Positions 1-9,700 of a DNA stretch of 64,000 nucleotides are shown piece by piece. Both the position numbers and the translations under genes were made by a program. This DNA comes from Betaproteobacteria bacterium (GTDB lineage Bacteria > Pseudomonadota > Gammaproteobacteria > Burkholderiales > Usitatibacteraceae): NCBI GenBank assembly GCA_016791265.1, contig JAEUMY010000024.1, positions 1 through 64,000 of the forward strand, read 5' to 3'. Position 1 is the stretch's first letter; the number at the start of each line of letters is the position of its first letter. The notes beneath the pieces were generated by a model. That model was not told the DNA's origin, did not search any database, and was given only the letters and a program-made list of their open reading frames with translations.

Positions 1-3000
1 CGCGACCGGCAGGCTTGCCGCGGTGAAGCGAATATTCGCAGGCAGCGTTTCCGTCCAGCCCAGACCCGATTGCGCCGGATTGCCCGCGCCGTTCGTCAGC
101 GTAAAGACCAACGCAGAAGCAACTGAATCGTCAATCGTGGACGCGCCCCACGCCTTGGTGAGAGTGGGCAGCACAACGGTCAAACACTGATCGGTCACGT
201 TATTGGTGAGATTGGTGATACCCGTGATGCTGGCGGCGCCATTGGTGTTGCCGGCGACCGGGCAGACTGTCGACACGGGTGTGCCCGACAGCGTGACTGG
301 CACGGTGATCGTGCAACTGGTCGCCGGGTTGACGATCTGGCGATTGGTGATCGTGATGGTGCTGGTACCTGCCGTCGCCGTGACGCTGCCGCCAGAGCAA
401 GTGCCGCCTACCGCGCCAGAACCCACTTCGAGACCCGCCGGCAGGGTGTCGGTGAAGCTGAAGGTCTGAGTGGGGTTGCCCGTCGGCTGGGTGACGGTGA
501 ACGTCAACGTGCTCGTTTCACCGGAGCCGATGCTGGTCGGACTGAACGCCTTGGTCAGCGCCGGCGTCGCCGCATTCACCGTCACGCAGGCACCGGTCGT
601 GCTGGTGCCGCCACCGGCTGCGCTGTTCGTCACTGAGGCCGTGATGTTGGTGATGTTGGAAATGTTCGCATTGCCGTTGGTGTTATCGGCCTGCGGGCAG
701 GTGCCGACCGTCGGTGTCGATGAGGTCGTCACCTGCACGGAGATGCTGCAACTGGTCGCGGGACTCACGAGCTGCAGGTTGTTGAAGTTGATGGTGCTGG
801 AACCCGCCGTGACGGTGAACGCCCCGGTGCACAGATTTGATGTCGGAAGATTGGCAACAACCAAACCAGCCGGCAGGGTGTCGGTGAAGCTGAAGGTCTG
901 GGTGGGGTTCCCGGCCGGCATGCTGATCGTGAAGGTCAGCGTGGCTGCGCTGCCCACCGTCAGGGCGCCGCTGAAGGCCTTGTTCAACGTCGGTGTGGCC
1001 GCATTGACCGTCACGCAAGCCCCCGTCGCACTCGTGCCCCCACCGGCCGCAGTGTTGCTCACCGAAGCCGTGATGTTGGTGGTCGCGCCAATGTTGGCGT
1101 TGCCGTTGGTGTTGGCCGCCACCGGACAGGTCCCCGTCGTCGGCGAGGCCGCCGTGGTGATCGGAACGGTGATGGTGCAGGTGGTCGCCGGGTTGACGAT
1201 CTGACGGCTCGCCACCGTGATGGTGTTGGTGCCCGCCGTGGCCGTCACCGCGCCCCCACTACAGGTGCCGCCCACCGCGCCGGATCCCACAACAAGTCCG
1301 GCAGGCAGGGTGTCGGTGAAGCTGAAGGTCTGGGTCGGGTTCCCCGTCGGTTGCGCCACCGTGAAGGTGAGTGTCGCCGTGCCGCCCACCGTCAAGGCGC
1401 CACTGAAGGCCTTGTCCACCGTCGGCACCGCCGCCGTGACACCGACGCACTGGCTGGTGACGCTGTTGGTGAGGTTCGTGGTGCCCGAGATGTTGGCCGC
1501 ACCGTTGGTGTTGTTGGCTTGCGGACACACCCCCACCGTCGGGGTGTTGGCCGTGGTCACGTTCACCGTGAGCGTGCAACTGGTCGCCGGGTTGGTGATC
1601 TGGTTGTTGGTGATGGTGATGGTGTTGGTCCCCGCCGTGGCCGTGCGTGAACCCGCCCCAATGGAACAGGTGCCGCCCAGGCCGTTGGGCGTGGCAATCA
1701 CCAGGCCCGCAGGCAAGGTGTCGGTGAAGCTGAAGGTCTGGGTGGGGTTCCCCGTCGGCTGGGTCACCGTGAAGGTCAAGGTGCTGGTGCCGCCCACGGC
1801 AATGCTGGTCGGACTGAACGCCTTGGTCAAGGCAGGCGTCGCCGCATTGACCGTCACGCAAGCCCCCGTCGCACTCGTGCCCCCACCGGCCGCGGTGTTG
1901 CTCACCGAAGCCGTGATGTTGGTGGTCGCGCCAATGTTGGCGTTGCCGTTGGTGTTGGCCGCCACCGGACAGGTCCCCGTCGTCGGCGAGGCCGCCGTGG
2001 TGATCGGAACGGTGATGGTGCAGGTGCCGTTGATGCTGTTGCGCCCAGCCACCGTGATGGTGTTGGTGCCCGCCGTGGCCGTCACCGAGCCACCAGTGCA
2101 GGTGCCGCCCACCGCACCGGATCCCACAACAAGTCCGGCAGGCAGGGTATCGGTAAAGCTGACGGCCTGAACCGACGTGTTATTGATGGAAAAGGTCAAG
2201 GTGACCGTTCCGCCGACGGTCAGCGCGCCACTGAAGGACTTGTCCAGCCGAGCACGACCAATCACCAGCGTGTCGGAGACTGGATTCACATTCGGGAAGG
2301 TATTCGTCGATGTGATACCGCCAGCCGAAATGGTGTTGGTGAATGCACCGGCTGCAGGGCCGCGCACATTCGCCGTGATGGTGCAAGACGCGCTCGCAGG
2401 TATGGTGCCGCCTGTCAGGGTGATGATGCCCGGATCAACGCCGTTGGCGGTGGCTGTTGGCGTGCCGCCGCACGAATTGGAGGCGATGCCGCCCTGAACG
2501 CGGAGACCGACAGGAAAGGTGTCGGTAAATGCGAGGCCTGTCACTGCCGTGGCATTGGGATTGGTGAAGGTGAGCGTGAGCAGCGAATTGGTATTCACGG
2601 CGACGGGATTGGTGCCAAACGATTTTGTCGCAGTCAGGGCGGGCTGGAAAACCTGAAGCGTCGCCGTGGTCGCCGCGGTATTGATGCCGCCCCGCTGATT
2701 GCTGAAGCGCGTTGAATCGTTGACGTAAGTACCCGGCGTATTGCCTTGGATCGTCGCGGTGAATGTGCAACTGGCGGTTCCAGCCGTCATGGCGCCGTTG
2801 GTCAGGGTCACTGTGCTGGCGGTGAAACCGGTCGTGCCGGAGCAGCCAGCTCCGGTCACCGCGCCGACTGCTGTCACGGTGAGTCCAGCCTGAAACGTGT
2901 CGGTGAACCGCAAGCCACCTTGCGCTGGGTTGCCCGTGCCATTGGTGATGGTGAAGGTCAGCGTGGAGGTGCTGGAGGGCGTGATGGGTGAAGCGGAATA

Positions 3001-3750
3001 TGCCTTGGTCAGCGTGGTCGAAGGCGGCAGGCAATAGGAGAAATTGTTCCAGCCGATGAACTGGTTGGACGTGACATGAGTCGAGCCTGCCCGGAACTGC
3101 ATGGAGGCGGACGTGATGTTGTTGAGGTTGAAGTCGTTGGTGACATTGCAACCGGTTTGTGTGTTGTTGCACGCATTGGGGCGCACTGCGGTCGCCGTGC
3201 CGGTCGCAAGTGTTATGGTGTGAAAACCCGCAGTGCCCGAGGTGAGGGCCGTGGGCACGGTGGCCCCATTGACCCTTGAGACGGTCTCATCCTGGAATCC
3301 CCCGGCGCCGCCGGTGTCGACATCCACGGATATCCAGCGCAACTTGTTCACCGGTCGATCAAATGTCAAGGCGAACGTGGAAAGCAGTTGCCCGGCGGTG
3401 CCTGTGTTGTGCTGGTGCATCAGGCTGTTGGCCAGGTTTCCCTGCGTGTCCAGCGTTGGATAGGCGCCCGCAAACGCGACACTAGCCGTGGACTGGAAAG
3501 TGAGCGTGGTCAGGGTCGTACCCGCTCCCGCCGTGAATGCGGTTGGCCCTGTGGTCCCTGCGGTCCAACTGGGAAAGGAGAATGTCTGCAGTGTTTCGCT
3601 CGCCGAGCACGCCGCCGCCTGGGCGCTGGCTTGACGATGCCATCCGGCGGTCGCCATGAAAACCACCAAAGAGGCAGCCGCCATCAGCAGGCGCTGGGAC
3701 TGGCGCCGATCCAACGGGGGGCCGATCTCTCTGTCAGCCGCGATAGTCAT
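1..3750 (-). CDS. Giant secreted DUF11-like repeat protein, 3' end missing
   Basis: The minus strand is open from the ATG at 3750-3748 to the window edge (1250 codons, no stop), so the C-terminus lies outside. The N-terminus is basic and then hydrophobic (about residues 20-36), ending in an ASAQA-like signal cleavage site. A non-repetitive domain of about 200 residues follows, then about eight Ig-like repeats of 124-144 residues. Each carries a 'TLTFT(V/I)..PTGNPTQTFSFTDTLPAGL' theme, a pair of Cys, and a 'TITVPITT' strand. The hallmark 'TDTLPAGL' codons recur at about 2897, 2519, 2147, 1718, 1310, 878 and 446. This matches the DUF11/DUF7933-like bacterial surface repeats, which act as stalk or adhesin modules; the specific function is unknown. 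Its ATG overlaps the stop of the upstream 2295-aa gene (ATGA), implying translational coupling. The long plus-strand ORFs here are antisense shadows. Confidence 0.88.
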   Translation of the reverse strand, partial: MTIAADREIGPPLDRRQSQRLLMAAASLVVFMATAGWHRQASAQAAACSASETLQTFSFPSWTAGTTGPTAFTAGAGTTLTTLTFQSTASVAFAGAYPTLDTQGNLANSLMHQHNTGTAGQLLSTFALTFDRPVNKLRWISVDVDTGGAGGFQDETVSRVNGATVPTALTSGTAGFHTITLATGTATAVRPNACNNTQTGCNVTNDFNLNNITSASMQFRAGSTHVTSNQFIGWNNFSYCLPPSTTLTKAYSASPITPSSTSTLTFTITNGTGNPAQGGLRFTDTFQAGLTVTAVGAVTGAGCSGTTGFTASTVTLTNGAMTAGTASCTFTATIQGNTPGTYVNDSTRFSNQRGGINTAATTATLQVFQPALTATKSFGTNPVAVNTNSLLTLTFTNPNATAVTGLAFTDTFPVGLRVQGGIASNSCGGTPTATANGVDPGIITLTGGTIPASASCTITANVRGPAAGAFTNTISAGGITSTNTFPNVNPVSDTLVIGRARLDKSFSGALTVGGTVTLTFSINNTSVQAVSFTDTLPAGLVVGSGAVGGTCTGGSVTATAGTNTITVAGRNSINGTCTITVPITTAASPTTGTCPVAANTNGNANIGATTNITASVSNTAAGGGTSATGACVTVNAATPALTKAFSPTSIAVGGTSTLTFTVTQPTGNPTQTFSFTDTLPAGLVIATPNGLGGTCSIGAGSRTATAGTNTITITNNQITNPATSCTLTVNVTTANTPTVGVCPQANNTNGAANISGTTNLTNSVTSQCVGVTAAVPTVDKAFSGALTVGGTATLTFTVAQPTGNPTQTFSFTDTLPAGLVVGSGAVGGTCSGGAVTATAGTNTITVASRQIVNPATTCTITVPITTAASPTTGTCPVAANTNGNANIGATTNITASVSNTAAGGGTSATGACVTVNAATPTLNKAFSGALTVGSAATLTFTISMPAGNPTQTFSFTDTLPAGLVVANLPTSNLCTGAFTVTAGSSTINFNNLQLVSPATSCSISVQVTTSSTPTVGTCPQADNTNGNANISNITNITASVTNSAAGGGTSTTGACVTVNAATPALTKAFSPTSIGSGETSTLTFTVTQPTGNPTQTFSFTDTLPAGLEVGSGAVGGTCSGGSVTATAGTSTITITNRQIVNPATSCTITVPVTLSGTPVSTVCPVAGNTNGAASITGITNLTNNVTDQCLTVVLPTLTKAWGASTIDDSVASALVFTLTNGAGNPAQSGLGWTETLPANIRFTAASLPVA
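28..39. repeat. 12-bp palindrome GCGAATATTCGC (copy 1)
   Basis: Perfect copy inside the partial surface-protein gene, where it is read in frame as Ala-Asn-Ile-Arg. Confidence 0.9.
998..1183 (-). repeat. Intragenic duplication, copy A
   Basis: These 186 bp match 1841-2026 at all but one position (a at 1051 against g at 1894). The offset is 843 bp, a whole number of codons, so two non-adjacent Ig-like repeats share an almost identical half. This suggests recent duplication or gene conversion. Confidence 0.9.
1841..2026 (-). repeat. Intragenic duplication, copy B
   Basis: Partner of 998-1183 with 185 of 186 bases identical. Identity stops abruptly on both sides (gcc... at 1841, caggtg at 2026), as expected of a conversion tract. 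Confidence 0.9.
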
Positions 3751-6700
3751 TTGCTGTCTGCCCCTTTGCGAACTGCGGTTGCTCTGCCAATCAATTCCTC
3801 GTCAAACTTGTAGCGCAAGCGGACGTAGGCGCCTTTGGAAGTGTAGTCACCCATCGTCAAATCCTCGTCCTTGAAGCCGAATAAATTGTATCCGCCGGAC
3901 AGCCACAGGTTTTCAGTCAGCATGTAGCCAACCTCGAAGCCGAGGCCATACTGGCGCTTCTGCGCGCCCTGGCCCAGGAGCGTCGCCGCGTTGATGGATA
4001 GATCGAAGCGCGGCGCGAACTCCCAGATCGCGCGACCGGAGATCAATTGAGTGTTGGACTTGCTGACCAGACCGTTGGACTTCTCATTGGCGATCTTGGC
4101 GGCGTAGCGACCCGATAACGTGAAGGGACGACGTGGCTGGTAGTTGGCATGCAACGACAGGATTTCGACGCTGCGCTTCAACTCCAGGCCGGGCTGGGTG
4201 GAATCCTTCTCAAGTTTCAATTCCACTCGCGCGAGGCCGCTCCACTGGTTGGAGTCGGTCTCCCGATAGGCGACACCTGCCTGGAAGCGATCCTGCATGA
4301 TTTCGCCGGCCGACGTGCCACGGTTCTTCGTGAGCGTGAACGTATTGCGGCCGAGGAATGTCCAGTCGCGATTGAGCTTCGACGCAACGCCCAGCGTGGA
4401 CAGCACCGAGTCCGATGTCGCGCCGTCGCGCAGTTCAAGGCGGGCCGTGCCTTTCCACAGCGGGTTGCGGGTGTACTCGAGCCCCAGTGTGATGGCAGTG
4501 GACTCGGCATCGCCCTTGCCGGAAATGGCCTGGATGCGCTCGAACCCCGTGCCCAGCTTCAAACCCTCACCGAGCGTCCAGAGATTGCGCAGCCCAAAGG
4601 CCGCCTCCGCGTCGCCGCCGCTGATAGCGTCGCGAATGCGGTATTCGCTGAACAGCTTGCCATCCTTCATGTATTCGGTGTCGACACCAAATACGGTGGA
4701 ATTCTGCCGCTGCGACGTATTGAGGCCGTAGGGTCCGGTCAGGCTGGAGATGAACTCGTGGCGCGCATACACCCGTCCCTTGTTGGGCAGGAGGTACTCG
4801 CCGCCGATGGCCGCGATCTTGCGATCCGTATCCTTGACATCGACTTCCAATTCGCCGTAAACGGTCGCGTCCTTCACACCCGGCATGGGACCGGTGAGAC
4901 GACCGCGAACGCTGGTCACTTCGTTCGGCGTGGTCCCGGTTGAGCCGGCATTGAGATCGTTGGGGAACGTCGGCAGCGCCGCGGTCGTGGTCTCTTTCGC
5001 GTGGCGCACGGCGGCTTCAACACGGAGACCGTTGCCGAGCGAGCGTTCGACCGACGCCTGCATGCCATTGCGGGTGGCATTGGTCGTGCGATCACCGGTG
5101 TGCAGTGCTTCGACCTTGGCGAGTGTCTTCTCGTCAATGCGAATATTCGCTTTGACGCCCGCCTCCTCGCGACCGCGCGAGATGGAGGCGGCGGGATTGT
5201 CGAAGCCTTGGTCGCTGCGGCCGGCATAGACCTCGACATCGAACTTGTCGGTGCGATGCTTCAACTCGACTCGCTGCGCGTTACCCTTGAGCGGGCCGGC
5301 GCTCCCGCCCGTGGCGCCGGTCAATCCACCGGTCGTCCCGCTACCCAGCGGTTTTTCCGTTTGCGCGAATTCCCCGGAGAGGAGGGTGCGCTCGGCCAGC
5401 TTCACGGTGGCATTCACGCCGCGCATTTCAAATGGCTCGACCGGATTGCGATCCTTGACATAAGACGCGCCGACTTCCACGCGATCCGTCACCTTGACCT
5501 GCACATCGCCACCTGCGACCCAGAACTCCTCACCACCTTGATCGATTTCGTAAGTCACGCGAATGGAAATCGGGTTCAGATCCCGGTCAAGACTGGGTAC
5601 CGGGGCGCGGAACAGGATGCGCCCAGTGAACGGCTCGATCTCATAGTCGGTGAAGCGAGCCTGCGATTCGGTCTTGATGATGAGTGAAGGCTGATTGCGG
5701 TCACGGGTCAGAATCTCGACCTTTTCACTGTTGATGAGTCCCTTGTTCGACGACAGCATGTACGGGCCGGAGGTGCCGTTGGCGCGAATCTCTTCGATCA
5801 CCTGGCGAGTCGAATCGCGACTCGCGAAGACGTTGGCCGATACCCGCCCCTCTTCGTAGTGCGCTTTGGCGCCAGTCAGCGAACGGTTGTAGTTGGACAG
5901 TCGGCGGTTGTTGCCGTCGGCGGACGTGGTGAAATCGCCGTACAGCAGCCAGGACTTTTGCTTGTCGACCCGCACGTACAGGCGCTGCGTCGATTGAGCG
6001 TCGAAGCCGCGTGACGATCCATCGCCGTAGACGGGGTAGAACTCGTCCGGCTGGATGTCGCGGAACAAGCGCTCCCGCCCGTCCTTGTCGGAGTCATAGG
6101 CCATGGTCAGCAAATATTCGCCCTTGACCTTGCCTTTCAGGAAGAATGCGGCGCGCGCCGACGCATCCCGCTTGCCGTCCGCGCTGGCGCGCGAGAAGTG
6201 ACGCAGCTCCTGCTCGAAGCCATCATTGGCGCGGGTCGGTTGCATCGCGTTGGCGGAGAGCTTGCGCAGATTCAAGACACCTTCGATCACACCAGCGGCG
6301 ATCAGATCGCGCAGGTCCGGCATGAAGTCGAGCTTGACTTCGGTCTCGATGACACCGGACGAGACGCGAATATTCGCATCGCCCGGCGAGCTGGGCGGCA
6401 GGAGCTCAAAGGTCGCGCTGCCGCCTTCGACAAATGTTTGCACACCAGCATCGCGCGGATCCAGGTCCTCGACCTTCCACACGCCGTTGGTCGTCTCAAG
6501 CCTGATGGGCGTGCGCACGGTCACCGGTACGCCCTTGTCGTCGGTCAGTCGCACGGTGACCTTGGCCGGTGTGCGGCCATCCGCGACCGCGCCGCCCTTT
6601 GGCAAATCGATCACTAGTTTGCCAAGCTTGTCCGGGGCGACAACCTTGATTGACACGCTGCCGCGCTCGTTGCCGAACGGATCATGCTGCGTGAGCTTGA

Positions 6701-9700
6701 GGACGTTCTCACCAGCCCTGAGCTCGACACCGACGAATTCCCAGGCCTGCAACTTCTTCTCCGGCAATGTCGTGCGCTTGCCGACGCGATCCGCAGTGAT
6801 TTCGACACCGTTTACTGTGACGGCAAAGCGTGCGCCTTCCGCACCTTTTACCTGCAAAGTCGTTTGGGCATAGGGGAGTCGGTCACCATCCTTCATACCG
6901 AGGAAGGCCAGCGCGTTGTCGGCGTCCTGAATCAGAACTTCGAGCGGCGTGGCGAGCGCCTTGGTCGGACGTGGCGCAAGCGTCTTCTTGGAAGCAGCGG
7001 CCAGTTCCGTGGCCGTTGCGGCCGAGAGTGCAGGCTGCGCCGAGGTCGCAGCAGCGGGCGCGGCGGCGGGGTCCAGCGGCGCGATTGTCGAACCGCCCGC
7101 GCCCTGGGTATTGCCCAACGAGCCGGAGGCCGGAAGTGATTTGGGATCGCTCACCAGATTTGCGCGCGCATCGGTTTCAAGTTTCTGCTGCAGACGACCT
7201 TCGATCTCGGCATTGGCATCGCGCGCAGCCTTGCGGCGAGCAGCGACCTCCTGCACGACCGCTTCGCCGCAGCCTTCGATTGCGAAGTCGGCGCGATGCA
7301 ATTCACCATTCTTGAGATCGAGGAAGCGCGTGGTCCCCTTGCCGGCGCTGCGGTTACCCATCGGGGCGAGCTTGGCGCCGGCAGGCAGCGTGGACAGGTC
7401 GAGCTTGAACACCCGCGTTCTGGCGGTCAGACCGTACAAGCTGTACTTGCCTTCCGAGTCGCTGATGACGCTTGTGCCATCTTCAAGGAAGAAGCGCACG
7501 CCCGGCACGCCCGCTTCGCCGCCATCCTGCACGCCGTTGGTGTTGCAGTCGGCGTAAATTTTGCCAATCAGGTAGGCCCGGTCAGTGAACACGCCGCCTT
7601 GAACGCGCACGCGCGCAGTCGCGACATTGGACTGGGTCTCGACGCCGCCCGCGGTGTAAGAGGCGAACACGCGATTGATGCCATCGCTCTGCAGCGCGCC
7701 GGGGCCGACGCGCACGCGATAGGTCAGCGTGACTTCCTGATTGCCATTCAATCGTCCGACATTGAAGGTCAAGAGCGGACCGCCCTTCCCTGCCGGATCG
7801 GCGATGGGCTGGCCGCCCAGGCGCGCCGTTCCCGAAACGTATGTGAATCCGGCGGGCAAAGCATCGACCGCGAACACGTCGGCGCGATTGAGCGCGATCC
7901 CCGCCTGATTGCGAACCTTGATGGTGTAGTCGAGTGAATCGCCCAGCTCGACGATTTCGCGCTGCACCGACTTCTGCACGAAGATGCCGGCGACCGCCGA
8001 GGGATCGACGGGGATGTCCATGGCGATCGAACCCGTTCCGGTTGTGATTGCCAACATGCCTCCATAGGAGGGACCGCTGGTCGGGCCAACGGCAAGAATG
8101 TTGCGTCCCGATGGCAACAATGTGTACGGAACGAGAGAGGCGAAGGAATAGCCGTTAGGTGGTGTGACAATGACGCAATACTCACCCTGCGGTACCACCG
8201 GGAATTGGAAACGGCCATCGGCGCCCGTCGTCACGGGATTACCAGACGCCGATAGCTGACCCGTCGCCATGTTCATGGTCTGCACGCCCGCAAGCGTGTT
8301 GCTGCAAACACCCCCAGATGCCGTAACCAGACGAACCACCGCACCCGCGACGGGATCGTTTGTCGCGCTGTCAAAAACGACTCCCGCTGGGTCAATCAGC
8401 GTGACGGTCGTGGCGATCCTGCGACCGCAGCCCAGCATGTTGACATCGAAAACATCGCCCGGCAGGCCCTCCAGCACGCCGTTTTCCGCAGTCACGGGTG
8501 GACGTCGGGTTGGAAATGCACCGACATTGAAGATGCCGGTGTTGGGCCCGGTCTCGGTTGCTATGACAGTCTCTTGCTCGCCGTTTGGCCCGGTGATGAC
8601 AACGGTCCGCGTTTCGATCACGCCGGGCTGTTGGTTGCACGACGGCGCATTGGCCGTCAAATGTAGCGGCTTGCCGGTGAACGCCCAAATTGTGCGAATT
8701 AGCCGCGTGTTGTCCGTATGGTTGTTGATCTCGTCACTAATCGACGTTGTGCCGTTAGGATCGAATGTTGTGATGTCGGTGATCTTGAGTTCAGCGTTGC
8801 TCGTGCCAACGGCGCGGACCACCGTCACGTTTGGCGCAACGGGTATCGCGTCCTTCGAAGCCGTGACCTTCACCAGAAGCCGCTGCGACTGCCCAGGACG
8901 CAGCATGAAGTTAGTGGTTTCCGTGACCAGAATATCGGCACCATCAACAATGCCCGCTACCTTGCTGGCGGACTTGTTACTCATGCCCTCATCTAGATAG
9001 ACCTCCGACGACCAGGTCGACAGGGAGTCGGTCTTGTACACGCCAGGGAAGGTGACGATTTCGTCGCAGTTGCCCATGTTGGTGATCACGTGGGGATAGG
9101 TGATCACTCGACCCACACCTACTTTGCCGACATGGTCGGGATCCATGACGATGCGACACGCTTTTGCGAGCGACGAAACGCGGTCGAGGTCGGTCGAGAG
9201 GACAGTGGACGAGGTGATGGAGCGCGCCGTCTTCGGAATGGTGAACGGACCACCTGCGGCTGTCGTCGGCAAGCTCACTTTCACGACGATTTCGATGCTG
9301 GCGCCCGGGGCAAGTGAACCTGTATCCGGAATGCCATCTCCACTGGTGTCGGCAAGCGGTGTCACGCCATCGGCACGGAATAGCTGGAAGGTCGTGCCCG
9401 AAGGATAGGTGCTCGTTCCAAGCGAGATGTTGTAGGTGTCGGCGATCGTGCCGGTATTGGTTACGACGTTCTTGAAAGAGACGGTCGTACCCGGATCCAC
9501 CGGACCCAGGGTCTGACCAACCAGGCGCACCCCGAGGCTGCCGGTCACGCGGTAAGTGACAGTATTGGAAATGGTGTTGAAGGGACCATTCGACGCCGTG
9601 CCGGATGCGGACGCCAAATTGTCGATGCGGGTATCAACCGGCAGACCCGGCGCGATGTTCACCTGAAAAGAGATGTATCCACCCTGACCGGATGCGATGG

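Noticed and set aside
203..2497. Long plus-strand ORFs (up to 317 codons) across the left end
   Set aside because: They lie opposite the minus-strand surface-protein gene, have Val/Ala/Pro-rich nonsense composition, and repeat only because the true gene repeats. The minus frame shows conserved Ig-like motifs and a signal peptide.
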